Source: Komarekiella atlantica HA4396-MV6 (GTDB lineage Bacteria; Cyanobacteriota; Cyanobacteriia; Cyanobacteriales; Nostocaceae). From it: 64,000 nucleotides of DNA. The notes beneath the pieces were generated by a model. It was not told the DNA's origin. It saw only the letters and a list, made by a program, of their open reading frames with translations, and ran no database searches. The first letter of the stretch is position 1. Each line of letters begins with the position of its first letter. The stretch spans positions 1 through 64,000 of the forward strand of contig JAHHHK010000017.1 in assembly GCA_019359395.1 (NCBI GenBank), given 5' to 3'. Shown here piece by piece: positions 26,934-39,510 of the stretch. The position numbers and the translations under genes are program-made.

Positions 26934-28664
26934 TTGAAAGCTAGACTTATTCGCCGCAGTCATTGTATTGGGATGCTTGCCTGTTTATTAGTTGCGGGAG
27001 CGAACGGAGTTGCACAAAAAGCAGCAGCACAGGAGTATACTGACACGGGAATTACCCAGGAGTCAGAAGCTATATTATTTCCCTTGTCCCCCACTCGCCC
27101 ACAGTCCAACTCCTCCACTCCTGCACTCCCCATCACAGAAGAACCGATGGCACAAGTCACATCGGTTTCTCAACTTAAAGATGTACAACCTACAGATTGG
27201 GCATTCGGTGCATTACAGTCTTTAGTAGAACGCTATGGTTGCATAGCGGGTTATCCAGATAGTAGTTATCGCGGTAATCGTGCTTTAACTCGCTACGAAT
27301 TTGCTGCTGGTGTGAATGCTTGCTTAGATAGAGTCAATGAGCTAATTACTACAGCCACTAGTGATTTACTCACACGCGAAGATTTAGCAACTTTGCAAAA
27401 ACTACAGGAAGAATTTGCTGCTGAATTAGCGACTTTGCGAGGTCGTGTTGATAGTTTAGAAGCCCGCACCGCAGAAATCGCAGCGAATCGATTCTCAACA
27501 ACAACTAAACTCAGCGGATTACTCATAGTTGGCGTTCAAGGACGAACTAGCAATCGTGGTGACGTTAATCCCAGAGATGGGATAAAAGATACAGACGATA
27601 CAGGCACAAATACTAGTGTTATATCCTTGGCGCAGCTGTATTTAACCAGTCAAATCACTCCCCGCAGTTACTTGTTTACAGGTCTTTTATCTGGTAACGG
27701 TACTAGTGCGCCTAGATTTAACAATAGTGTTTCTCGAAATGATGTTTTACTTGGCTACGAATTTCCTACAGATAACTTAATCATCAGTGACCTTAATTAT
27801 CACTGGCTGGTGACAGACAACTTAGCAGTGATGGTGGGAACAGAAGGCGTGAGTATGCCGGCTGCTTTTCGAGGGCCAAACCGGGTAGAAAGTGCTGCAA
27901 CAGGGCCATTATCTTATTTTGCCCAAAGAAACCCAATTTTAAATATGGGGTACGGTCACGGTGGTATCGCTATTGATTGGCAATTTGCTAAACGCGCCAG
28001 TTTACAAGCAATTTATTCAAGTTATAGTCCGGGTAATCCCGGTACACGTAGCGGTTTATTTGACGGAAACACCACTACAGGCGTACAGTTGCTACTGACA
28101 CCAACGGATGCTGTGGATCTGAGTTTGTATTACGTTAACAATTACTCTTCAGATGGTTGTTTACTGACTTTTGTTGGTGATGAATGCTTAACTACTCTTA
28201 ATTCCAACACAGGAAAGTCAGCACCTCTGCAAACTAACGCTGTTGGCGTTACTGTAAATTGGCAAATTTCACCCCGCATTACTTTAGGTGCGTGGGGTGG
28301 TTATACTAAGTCTTACATTCCAGGGCGATCGGGAAATGTAGAGACGACAAATTATATGGTGTTCCTGAATTTTCCTGATTTATTTGCTAGGGGAAATTTG
28401 GGCGGAATTTATATCGGACAACCTCCTAAAATTACCAGTAGCGACTTACCTGTAGGCAACAATGTGCCAGATTTTGTAAATACAGGTTTAGGACGAGCAG
28501 GAGGACAACCAGGAACAACTACTCAAATTGAAGCATTTTATCGCTTCCAGCTAACAGATAACATTAGCATTACACCAGGTATAATTCATATCCTAGAACC
28601 TGGTCATACACCAAACAATGACCCAGCGACTATTAGTATTCTGCGGAGTAGTTTTAGTTTTTAA
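26934..28664 (+). CDS. SLH-domain, OprB-type (iron uptake) porin
   Basis: A 576-residue outer-membrane protein. It has a signal peptide ending near 'GVAQKAAAQ' (about residue 33), one SLH domain at about 75-140 ('LKDVQPTDWAFGALQSLVER', 'TRYEFAAGVNACLDRV') that should grip the peptidoglycan/cell-wall polymer, a coiled-coil spacer at about 150-185 ('LQKLQEEFAAELATLRGRVD'), and a C-terminal beta-barrel of the OprB/carbohydrate-selective porin type ending in Phe. Cyanobacterial members are annotated as iron uptake porins. The start given is TTG; an ATG 13 codons later would shorten the signal peptide. A short low-complexity stretch (about 50-65) is encoded by a pyrimidine-rich repeat. Confidence 0.9.
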   Translation: MKARLIRRSHCIGMLACLLVAGANGVAQKAAAQEYTDTGITQESEAILFPLSPTRPQSNSSTPALPITEEPMAQVTSVSQLKDVQPTDWAFGALQSLVERYGCIAGYPDSSYRGNRALTRYEFAAGVNACLDRVNELITTATSDLLTREDLATLQKLQEEFAAELATLRGRVDSLEARTAEIAANRFSTTTKLSGLLIVGVQGRTSNRGDVNPRDGIKDTDDTGTNTSVISLAQLYLTSQITPRSYLFTGLLSGNGTSAPRFNNSVSRNDVLLGYEFPTDNLIISDLNYHWLVTDNLAVMVGTEGVSMPAAFRGPNRVESAATGPLSYFAQRNPILNMGYGHGGIAIDWQFAKRASLQAIYSSYSPGNPGTRSGLFDGNTTTGVQLLLTPTDAVDLSLYYVNNYSSDGCLLTFVGDECLTTLNSNTGKSAPLQTNAVGVTVNWQISPRITLGAWGGYTKSYIPGRSGNVETTNYMVFLNFPDLFARGNLGGIYIGQPPKITSSDLPVGNNVPDFVNTGLGRAGGQPGTTTQIEAFYRFQLTDNISITPGIIHILEPGHTPNNDPATISILRSSFSF

Positions 28665-28840
28665 TTTTATTTTTACATTGATATAATAACAAAAATATGA
28701 TTTTATATAAGTTTTGTTAACAACTGTATGTATTAAATCTGCTTGTCTTATGCCAGCGATGCCTACGCACGCAGCGCGAATATCTATCTGTAAAGCAATT
28801 TGCCAAAATACAAATGCGAAAAGTCATAACGTAGTAATAG

Positions 28841-28872
28841 AAATAAAAAAGGTTTGGCGATGAACCAAACCT
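28841..28872 (-). terminator. Intrinsic terminator-like hairpin
   Basis: On the minus strand AGGTTTGG, a seven-base loop, CCAAACCT and then TTTTTATTT: an eight-base-pair stem followed by a U-rich tail. No annotated minus-strand gene ends here. Confidence 0.65.
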
Positions 28873-29018
28873 CATATATAAATCCAGTGCATAACAACAT
28901 CCCGAATTAATTTACTCATGATTATTTTCCTAGGTCATCTTCCTATAGGATGTGTGCAAATATTCTGAAACCTGATAGGACATTACTCCAGTATTTTGGA
29001 ATACCTGAAAGCATAAAT

Positions 29019-29062
29019 AATTCTTGAGCCATAACCTAGAAAGAAGCTATGGCTCAAGAATT
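29019..29062. repeat. Perfect 15-bp inverted repeat
   Basis: AATTCTTGAGCCATA (29019-29033) pairs exactly with 29048-29062 across a 14-base loop. There is no T-tract, so it may be an RNA structure or a protein-binding site instead of a terminator. Confidence 0.7.
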
Positions 29063-29276
29063 TAGAGACTAAGAATTTTGATTTATAATATGATGTTAAT
29101 TCTGTGGGTTGTGTTATATTACGTTGATTTAACGGTAGTCATGAGCATTAGCTTCCACGGCTCATCCTACCTTCCAGCAGTTTTTTTACTTTATAAAACC
29201 TTTTAATAATAGTCACAAAACTCCAAGTATTTTTACATCCAGAACTTGCATTCAAGCATTTTTCTAGCTAACAGAC

Positions 29277-29304
29277 AAAATAAAAGACGGGTTTTATCCC
29301 GTCT
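29277..29304 (-). terminator. Intrinsic terminator-like hairpin, copy 1
   Basis: Minus strand AGACGGG, loop, CCCGTCT followed by TTTATTTT. A nearly identical hairpin occurs 237 bases away at 29511-29540. Confidence 0.6.
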
Positions 29305-29510
29305 AGATAGCTTGAAAGTAGTAATACACCTTGGACTTTGGAAAAAATAGCAAAAATAAAGTTAAATAAATTGAAAGACTGGCTAATGACATAAACAAGA
29401 AGAACAGTGATTTAGCTCGTGCTAAATGTCTTAATCATAGTCCCTCACGACAATTTTGATTAATATATCACAGAAAAATTTTAATATTGTGCCAATATGC
29501 CAAATAGTTA

Positions 29511-29540
29511 ACAACAAAAAAGACGGGATTAAACCCGTCC
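29511..29540 (-). terminator. Intrinsic terminator-like hairpin, copy 2
   Basis: Minus strand GGACGGG, loop TTTAAT, CCCGTCT followed by TTTTTGTTG. The match to the hairpin at 29277-29304 suggests two tandem short transcripts with related 3' ends. Confidence 0.6.
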
Positions 29541-29640
29541 TTAGTATAACAAGTAAAAACATCTTGGTAATTTCTGCAATATATCAAAACACTATAATAA
29601 CCATCTGCCAAAATGCCAAATCATCACAGATAAAAATTTT

Positions 29641-29870
29641 TAACCACCCTCCGGGTGACGCTCCTTCTCCCAAGGGGAGACGCTTCTCTACGAGAGGCTA
29701 CGCCAATGCGAACGCCGCTCTAAGCAAAGCCATGCCGCAGGCTTTACGCTGCGCTAACACCAGTCGCCTACGGTGGGAAACCCCAAAGTTCTGATGCCTT
29801 TCCTGCGGAACGCTGCGCGAACGGCGGGCTGCGCCAACGCTCCTTCGCCGGCGCACCCTGCGGGATCCTG
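29641..29870. repeat. GC-rich REP-like repeat block
   Basis: A GC-rich island inside AT-rich DNA, made of degenerate, partly palindromic pieces such as TCTCCCAAGGGGAGA and GCCGCAGGCTTTACGCTGCG. The same pieces recur at 50100-50400 and, briefly, near 2150-2200. Overlapping ORFs here are artefacts. Confidence 0.7.
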
Positions 29871-30127
29871 CTACAGACTTCTCTTTGCCTATAGCGCTGG
29901 TTCACAAAGACACTGAGACACAGAGATTAAAAGCCGAAAACTGGGCTGGGTTTTTTAGTATTTTTACTCCTCTTGAAAGGTTAGAGATTAAGCTTGATGC
30001 TGAAGATTGGTTGTGGGCAACCTGGAAGTTAAATAATTTAAATTATACGTAGCAGAATTTATATACTGTCTTGTAGTTAGAACAAAAAGGATTGTTTGAC
30101 CTTTAGCAATCCTGTTAAGATGCTTCG

Positions 30128-30991
30128 ATGTCAAAAATACAACATCCCCTAAACCAAAAAGCCGGTTGGTCTTTGGATAAGCGAGATCCAAGGTTCATCA
30201 AATCTTTGATGCCTCTATTAGGCTTTTTATATCGTTACTATTTTCGAGTTCAAACTAGCGGCTGGGAGAATATTCCACTTCAGGAAAAAGTCCTATTTGT
30301 CGGTTCGCACAATGGGGGACTTGCGGCTCCCGATATGGTGATGATGATGTATGACTGGTTCCGCCGATTTGGTGTAGAACGACCCGTTTACGGTCTGATG
30401 CATCCCAAGGCTTGGCAGGTTAGCCCGCCACTAGCGCAACTGGTTGCTAAAACTGGAGCAATTGTAGCTCATCCTAAAATGGCTTACGCGGCCTTGCGTT
30501 CTGGAGCTAGTTTGTTGGTTTATCCAGGTGGAGCAGAGGATGTCTTCCGACCACATTATTTACGTCACAAAATCTATTTTGCAGGGCGACAAGGGTTTAT
30601 CAAGCTGGCGCTACGGGAGAATGTGCCAATTGTACCTATGATTTCCGTGGGTGCTCACGATACGCTGATTGTATTAGCTGACTATTACAAAATTGTGCAG
30701 CAACTCCATGAGTGGGGGATGCCTTGGCTGTTGGGGATTGATCCAGAAGTCTTTCCCGTTTATATAGGACTGCCTTGGGGATTAGCATTTGGCCCACTGC
30801 CTAACATTCCATTGCCTGTGCCTATATATACACGTGTTTGCCCTCCGATTAGATTTGAACGTTACGGTCGGGAAGCTGCTAGCGATCGCCAGTATGTCAA
30901 CGCCTGCTACGAACTGGTCAGAAGCCAGATGCAGCAGGAGTTAGACAACTTAGTCAAGCTAAGTGCCGAGTCACAGACAATTAAGCACTAA
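30128..30991 (+). CDS. DGAT/LPLAT-type acyltransferase
   Basis: A 287-residue acyltransferase of the lysophospholipid acyltransferase superfamily, resembling the DAGAT-like (MGAT) branch. The substrate site is 'FVGSHNGGLAAPDMV': the catalytic position is H-N-G-G where classic PlsC has H-x4-D. The second block is 'LLVYPGGAEDVFRP' and the third is 'NVPIVPMISVGAHDTL'. Membrane association is expected from hydrophobic stretches near residues 30-45. It would move a fatty-acyl group to a glycerolipid or other alcohol. The last 11 bases overlap the end of the lipoxygenase gene on the other strand, an unusual tail-to-tail arrangement of two lipid enzymes. Confidence 0.85.
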   Translation: MSKIQHPLNQKAGWSLDKRDPRFIKSLMPLLGFLYRYYFRVQTSGWENIPLQEKVLFVGSHNGGLAAPDMVMMMYDWFRRFGVERPVYGLMHPKAWQVSPPLAQLVAKTGAIVAHPKMAYAALRSGASLLVYPGGAEDVFRPHYLRHKIYFAGRQGFIKLALRENVPIVPMISVGAHDTLIVLADYYKIVQQLHEWGMPWLLGIDPEVFPVYIGLPWGLAFGPLPNIPLPVPIYTRVCPPIRFERYGREAASDRQYVNACYELVRSQMQQELDNLVKLSAESQTIKH

Positions 30992-32630
30992 AGCTATTTG
31001 GAACTAAGGAAGGCTTGAGGTAAGGATAAGGTACAAACCGTTGTCGGTTCATTGCATCAATCCGCTGCTCAATCTCATTCAACTCCTGCTGGAACTCTTG
31101 AACCATCATTTTGACTGGAGTTCCGCGGAAGGTGAGGTTAAACACTTCGTCATAATAGCCCAGGCGATCATGTCGATAGAAAGACAAGTAACTAACAATT
31201 TTGATTTGAGCTTCCGCCTGATCCTTTGGTGGGAGAAACTTCATCAGTGCTTTTTCATCTGTAATCATGCCTTTACCAGTAATACTGAGGTATGCAGCCT
31301 GGGGCATATTCGGAATATATGCCATGTAGTCGAATTGTGAATAGTTGACTGCTGCGTGCTGTGGGCCACAGGTGAAAATAACGTTGGTAACAATCTCAAT
31401 AAGTTGCTCTACTGTGGCGATCGCACTCGGCATTCCTTTAACTCGTCCGCCATCTGGCGAGGTTAGTTCCTTTGCCCAAGCCTGTAGTTCCTTATCCTCC
31501 TGAATATCTGCGGCTGTGGGATAGCAATACTTGAGATAATCAGATACAAACTTATTAATAGCATTCCACAGCAACATTCCATCATCCCGATAGGGGAAGT
31601 TCGGCAGTTTTTTCACATCCTCCAGTCCGCGACTCTTGATTTCTTGTGGGAAAGCAAACTTATCTAAGCTCCACTCAGAATAAGCTTTCTTGACAATTCC
31701 ATAGGATTCCTCTAATGTGCCTGCCATAATTCGATCAACGTGACCACCCACTTGACCCTCGATGTAAGGATTGATCAGTAGTTGTCGGCCTTGATCGTTA
31801 ATTGCTAAGAGGAAGCGTAGATGAGGAGCTAGTAGTAAATGTACAGGATGGTTAATGGCTAGTTGGCGAGGGGTGGAAATGGCAAAAGGCTCCATTACAA
31901 AGTGTGTCCAACACAGATGGCTGCTCATCTCGTGGTGGTTGGCATCTGCTACCTGAACGCACATCTTGGCTACTAGCCAATCCAGGGGTTTATCATGCGG
32001 GGTAAAAATCGCTCCACCCCGTTTAGGTTGTACTTGAATTGCGATCGGGATTAATTCTTTCTTCGTTTCATCAAAGTAGAAAAATGCAATTGGAGTGGGT
32101 AGATATTTTTTCATCCCCTTAAAAGTCCCACCCTGGACAAAGCTCAGACTACTATAATCGGCAACGTAAATATTACCATTGGCTAAGGCGTTATCTAAAC
32201 GCACATTGGGACAAGCTGCCTTGAGTTCTTCTTTTGTCACAGAACAATGAGGTGTAATCTGCATGATTCGCCGTAGCACCATCGGATTTACACCAGCCAA
32301 TCTCTGCTCGGCAAAAGAGCGATCGCTTTGATAAATCTTACTGACTTCTGGCTTACCCTGCGTCGGGAAAAAATCATCGAAGGCTTGCAGTCCATCAAAG
32401 GGGTCGAGGGTGTTAGGCAGCGACGACCGAGTGAATACGTAAGTAGGTGATAAGGTGGAAGACTGAGGCACACGGGGGTAGCCCGGCGGAACTGGAAACG
32501 TTGGAATAACTGGATGAAGGGTAGCTAGCGGCGCTAAGATATCGTGGTCAAACTTATACTGATCGCGATCGGGCAAAAACTGGCGCGTTTCTTGAACTGT
32601 TTGTGGCAATAGCGGCTTAATTGTGTTCAT
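30981..32630 (-). CDS. Lipoxygenase family protein
   Basis: A 549-residue non-haem iron fatty-acid dioxygenase without the plant PLAT domain. Iron-ligand positions are visible: H233 and H238 in 'HHEMSSHLCWTH', H425 and N429 in 'GPQHAAVNYSQFDY'. Flanking signatures 'WLVAKMCVQVADA' and 'HPVHLLLAPHLRF' are also typical. The last residue, which is normally Ile and supplies a carboxylate ligand, is Ala here ('NSFSA'). The enzyme would oxygenate C18 polyunsaturated fatty acids to hydroperoxides, as known lipoxygenases of Nostoc do; regiospecificity cannot be read. It lies upstream of, and divergent from, the geosmin locus, separated by a 1.17-kb repeat-bearing gap. Confidence 0.92.
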   Translation of the reverse strand: MNTIKPLLPQTVQETRQFLPDRDQYKFDHDILAPLATLHPVIPTFPVPPGYPRVPQSSTLSPTYVFTRSSLPNTLDPFDGLQAFDDFFPTQGKPEVSKIYQSDRSFAEQRLAGVNPMVLRRIMQITPHCSVTKEELKAACPNVRLDNALANGNIYVADYSSLSFVQGGTFKGMKKYLPTPIAFFYFDETKKELIPIAIQVQPKRGGAIFTPHDKPLDWLVAKMCVQVADANHHEMSSHLCWTHFVMEPFAISTPRQLAINHPVHLLLAPHLRFLLAINDQGRQLLINPYIEGQVGGHVDRIMAGTLEESYGIVKKAYSEWSLDKFAFPQEIKSRGLEDVKKLPNFPYRDDGMLLWNAINKFVSDYLKYCYPTAADIQEDKELQAWAKELTSPDGGRVKGMPSAIATVEQLIEIVTNVIFTCGPQHAAVNYSQFDYMAYIPNMPQAAYLSITGKGMITDEKALMKFLPPKDQAEAQIKIVSYLSFYRHDRLGYYDEVFNLTFRGTPVKMMVQEFQQELNEIEQRIDAMNRQRFVPYPYLKPSLVPNSFSA

Positions 32631-36096
<3,466 letters not shown>

Positions 36097-36174
36097 AGTT
36101 TGGTGGTGTGAGTCCAAAGTCGGTATTGGGCCAATCAAGTAAGGTTTTTTTGTTAATAAGTAGAGGGTTAGGTT

Positions 36175-37584
36175 ATGACAGAATCTATCGAGTCAAATTT
36201 GAATGTTGAGAATGAACATCCCCGGCTAAGTTTGAGTACCGCAGCTGCGCGTAACTTGGCGACGACAACCAAATCTGCACCACAGATGCAGAACATTACA
36301 TCACGGTGGTTGTTGAAGTTGTTGCCGTGGGTGCAGACGAAGGGTGGCACTTATCGGGTGAACCGTCGATTGACCTACACTCTTGGTGATGGGCGCGTGA
36401 CTTTCACGAATACTGGAGCCGAGGTGCAGGTGATTCCCCAGGAACTTGGTGAGTTGCCATTGCTGCGAGGAATTGACGATGTTGGAGTGTTGAGTGCGTT
36501 GGCGGGTCGGTTTGTTCAGCGGGAGTTCGCAGCAGGTGACATCATAGTGCAGTTAGGTCAGCCAGCCGATCAGGTTTTCTTGATTGCTCATGGTAAGGTG
36601 AACAAGATTGGTGTTGGCAAGTATGATGAGCAGACCGTGTTGGGTGTGTTAGCTGATGGCGACTATTTTGGCGATCGCACCTTGGTAGAGTCCCAGAGCA
36701 ATTGGGAGTATACAGTCCAGGCTCTCACCCGAACCACAGTATTGGTGCTGCCACAACAGGCGTTTCGGGAACTGCTCAACCAGTCCGAGGCGCTACAAAC
36801 TCACATTGATCGCTTCAGAACCCGCTCACAAGTAGGACAGAACGAGTACGGAGAAGCTGCTATTGAGGTGACTTCAGGTTATGTTGGAGAGCTTGAGTTA
36901 CCTGGAACCTTCGTAGATTACGAACTCTCACCGCGCGAATATGAGTTGAGTGTGGCTCAAACCGTGTTGCGGGTGCATACTCGCGTAGCGGATCTGTACA
37001 ATGAACCGATGAACCAGACCGAACAACAACTGCGGCTGACTATCGAAGCATTGCGAGAACGTCAAGAACATGAGTTGATCAACAACCGCAGCTTCGGGTT
37101 GCTGCACAACGCCGACTTCAAACAGCGCATCTACACCCGCAACGGGCCACCCACGCCCGACGACCTCGACGAACTGCTAGCCACGGTATGGAAAGAGCCA
37201 GGATTTTTCCTAGCTCACCCCCGCACTATTGCCGCGATCGGTCGGGAGGCAAACAGCCGCGGTCTCTATCCACAAAGCATTGACCTGGGCGGTAATCGGG
37301 TTCCTGCTTGGCGAGGCGTACCTATCTTTCCCTGCAACAAGATCCCAATTAGTAATACCCGCACCAGTTCTATTCTCTTGCTTCGTACTGGTGTAGAAAA
37401 GCAAGGTGTGATTGGCTTACATCAAACTGGTATCCCCGATGAATACCAACCCAGTTTATCTGTGCGATTTATGGGCATCAGCGAAAAGGCCATCATGTCT
37501 TACCTCGTCACCGCCTACTACTCCGCAGCCGTCCTTGTCCCTGATGCACTCGGCATTCTCGAAGACGTCCAAATTGGACTTTGA
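36175..37584 (+). CDS. Family 2B encapsulin shell protein with cNMP-binding domain (copy 1)
   Basis: A 469-residue protein of the SrpI/Family 2 encapsulin type, an HK97-fold shell subunit that assembles into a protein compartment. The N-terminal arm and start of the fold (about 1-92) are followed by an inserted cyclic-nucleotide-binding domain (about 95-215; '[26 protein letters not shown]' read in two parts, then '[11 protein letters not shown]'), then the rest of the HK97 fold (about 240-469) with '[15 protein letters not shown]', '[15 protein letters not shown]' and '[14 protein letters not shown]'. The phosphate-binding cassette lacks the usual Glu and Arg. AGAGGG upstream supports the ATG. 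It lies 78 bases after geoA; terpene cyclases are known cargo of Family 2 shells. Confidence 0.9.
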   Translation: MTESIESNLNVENEHPRLSLSTAAARNLATTTKSAPQMQNITSRWLLKLLPWVQTKGGTYRVNRRLTYTLGDGRVTFTNTGAEVQVIPQELGELPLLRGIDDVGVLSALAGRFVQREFAAGDIIVQLGQPADQVFLIAHGKVNKIGVGKYDEQTVLGVLADGDYFGDRTLVESQSNWEYTVQALTRTTVLVLPQQAFRELLNQSEALQTHIDRFRTRSQVGQNEYGEAAIEVTSGYVGELELPGTFVDYELSPREYELSVAQTVLRVHTRVADLYNEPMNQTEQQLRLTIEALRERQEHELINNRSFGLLHNADFKQRIYTRNGPPTPDDLDELLATVWKEPGFFLAHPRTIAAIGREANSRGLYPQSIDLGGNRVPAWRGVPIFPCNKIPISNTRTSSILLLRTGVEKQGVIGLHQTGIPDEYQPSLSVRFMGISEKAIMSYLVTAYYSAAVLVPDALGILEDVQIGL

Positions 37585-37765
37585 GAATTTGTGAGAGGTT
37601 AAGAGGATGTTTGAATAACTAAAAACTCCTCTTTCAACCTCTCAAGGTTTTGGGGAAATGAGAAACTTTTTTAACGCAGAGGGGCGCAAAGTTTCACGCA
37701 GAGGGGCGCAGAGGTTTTATCAAAGCCGGGCATTTTTGTTAGTAACTGGAGAGTGAGGATGAGGT

Positions 37766-39172
37766 ATGACAGAATCTATCGAGTCAAATTTAGATGTTGA
37801 GAGTGGACAGCCTCAACTGAGTTTGAGTACGGCCGCTGCCCGGAATTTGGCGAAGACAACCAAATCTGCGCCGCAGATGCAGGCAATTACCTCGCGGTGG
37901 TTATTGAAGATGTTGCCGTGGGTGCAGACGAAGGGTGGCACTTATCGGGTGAATCGGCGGTTAACTTATGCTGTGGGTGATGGGCGGTTGAGTTTCTCCA
38001 ACACCGGGGCTGAGGTGCAGGTGATTCCCCAGGAACTTGGTGAGTTGCCATTGCTGCGAGGATTTGACGATGTTGGAGTGTTGAGTGCGTTGGCGGGTCG
38101 GTTTGTTCAGCGGGAGTTCGCAGCAGGTGACATCATAGTGCAGTTAGGTCAGCCAGCCGAGCAGGTTTTCTTGATTGCTCATGGTAAGGTGAACAAGATT
38201 AGTGTTGGCAAGTATGATGAGCAGACCGTGTTGGGTGTGTTGGCTGACGGCGACTATTTTGGCGATCGCACCTTGGTAGAGTCCCAGAGCAGTTGGCAGT
38301 TCACAATTCAGGCTATCACTCGCTGCACAGTATTAGCACTACCACAACAGGCGTTTCGGGAATTGCTCAACCAGTCCGAGGCGTTGCAGGCTCACGTTGA
38401 TCGCTTGAGAACCCGCCAACAAATTCCACAAAACAAGTATGGTGAAGCTTCAATTGAGGTGACTTCGGGGCATGTTGGGGAGACTGAGTTACCGGGGACT
38501 TTCGTAGATTACGAACTCTCACCGCGCGAATATGAGTTGAGTGTGGCTCAAACCGTGTTGCGGGTGCATACTCGCGTAGCGGATCTGTACAATGAACCGA
38601 TGAACCAGACCGAACAACAACTGCGGCTGACTATCGAAGCATTGCGAGAACGTCAAGAACACGAGTTGATCAACAACCGCAACTTCGGGTTGCTGCACAA
38701 TGCCGACCTCAAACAGCGCATCTACACCCGTAGCGGCCCACCAACCCCCGACGACCTCGACGAACTGCTCACCCGCCGGAGGAAGTCAAAATTCTTCCTG
38801 GCCCATCCTCGCACTATCGCCGCCTTCGGTCGGGAGTGCAATCGCCTTGGCATCTACCCAGAAAGCATCGATCTGGATGGTAGCATGGTGTCCGCCTGGC
38901 GTGGTGTACCCATCCTTCCCTGTAACAAGATTCCCATCACCGATGCCCAGACCAGCTCTATCCTTGTGCTCCGTACTGGCGAAGAAGACCAGGGCGTGAT
39001 TGGCTTACATCAGACTGGTATCCCTGACGAATACCAACCCAGCTTGTCCGTCCGATTCATGGGCATTAGCGAAAAGGCTATCATGTCTTACCTCGTTACC
39101 GCCTACTACTGTGCAGCCGTCCTTGTTCCTGATGCACTCGGCATCCTCGAAGATGTCGAAATCGGACGCTAA
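37766..39172 (+). CDS. Family 2B encapsulin shell protein with cNMP-binding domain (copy 2)
   Basis: A 468-residue paralogue of the preceding shell gene, colinear throughout with one residue fewer near residue 337 ('[10 protein letters not shown]' against '[11 protein letters not shown]'). It has the same N-arm, inserted cyclic-nucleotide domain and HK97 core ('[15 protein letters not shown]', '[14 protein letters not shown]'). Some DNA stretches are almost identical to copy 1 while others differ clearly, a mosaic pattern. GTGAGGA about seven bases before the ATG is a plausible ribosome-binding site. A 180-base gap with short 'cgcagaggggcgca' duplications separates it from copy 1. Two different subunits could make a mixed shell around geosmin synthase. 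Confidence 0.9.
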   Translation: MTESIESNLDVESGQPQLSLSTAAARNLAKTTKSAPQMQAITSRWLLKMLPWVQTKGGTYRVNRRLTYAVGDGRLSFSNTGAEVQVIPQELGELPLLRGFDDVGVLSALAGRFVQREFAAGDIIVQLGQPAEQVFLIAHGKVNKISVGKYDEQTVLGVLADGDYFGDRTLVESQSSWQFTIQAITRCTVLALPQQAFRELLNQSEALQAHVDRLRTRQQIPQNKYGEASIEVTSGHVGETELPGTFVDYELSPREYELSVAQTVLRVHTRVADLYNEPMNQTEQQLRLTIEALRERQEHELINNRNFGLLHNADLKQRIYTRSGPPTPDDLDELLTRRRKSKFFLAHPRTIAAFGRECNRLGIYPESIDLDGSMVSAWRGVPILPCNKIPITDAQTSSILVLRTGEEDQGVIGLHQTGIPDEYQPSLSVRFMGISEKAIMSYLVTAYYCAAVLVPDALGILEDVEIGR

Positions 39173-39219
39173 GGAAAGGGGTCATACCGATTCAATTAAT
39201 GATTGCAACAAATCCTTTG

Positions 39220-39248
39220 GTAGAGGCGTTGCAATGCAACGTCTCTAC
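39220..39248. repeat. Palindromic repeat after shell gene, GAGACGTTGCA family
   Basis: A hairpin of GTAGAGGCGTTGCA with TGCAACGTCTCTAC, the same family as 11458-11501. Weaker outer inverted sequences (ATACCGATTCAA near 39184 and TTCAATTGGTAT near 39275) enclose it. It may end transcription of the geosmin operon. Confidence 0.7.
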
Positions 39249-39402
39249 ATAGTCTATCTGTCACATTGTTTTTTCAATTGGTATCAGATACCTAGATATC
39301 AAGGAGATGACCAAACACCAGTTCGTACGCAAAGTGCTGCCTGAAAACTGTAACATCATGTCCGGCTTGAAACAGCCTCGACCGGACAAAAGTGTTAAAC
39401 AG

Positions 39403-39510
39403 TTAGACTGGTATCGCTTGTCGTACTTCTACTGGTGAACCAGTCAAGCTAAAAGAGTTAGACTGGTATCGCTTGCCGCACTTCTACTGGTGAACCAGTC
39501 AAGCTAAAAG
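39403..39510. repeat. 55-bp tandem duplication of the miaB 3' end
   Basis: The 55 bases from 39458, which encode the last residues and stop codon of miaB, are repeated with few changes from 39403. The outer copy is untranslated because the inner copy keeps the stop codon. Confidence 0.85.

Larger units (their letters stand above)
28665..30127. other. 1.46-kb gene-free region with structured elements
   Basis: No credible protein gene. It holds three minus-strand terminator-like hairpins (28841-28872, 29277-29304, 29511-29540), one 15-bp perfect inverted repeat (29019-29062) and a GC-rich block of REP-like repeats (29641-29870). The ordered terminators suggest unannotated short minus-strand transcripts. 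Confidence 0.6.

Noticed and set aside
29456-29794. 112-codon ORF
   Set aside because: Runs from an AT-rich stretch into the REP-like repeat block; no coding character and no start signal.
36175-39172. The two genes as Crp-type transcription regulators
   Set aside because: They have a cyclic-nucleotide domain but no helix-turn-helix; the flanking regions match the Family 2 encapsulin shell instead.
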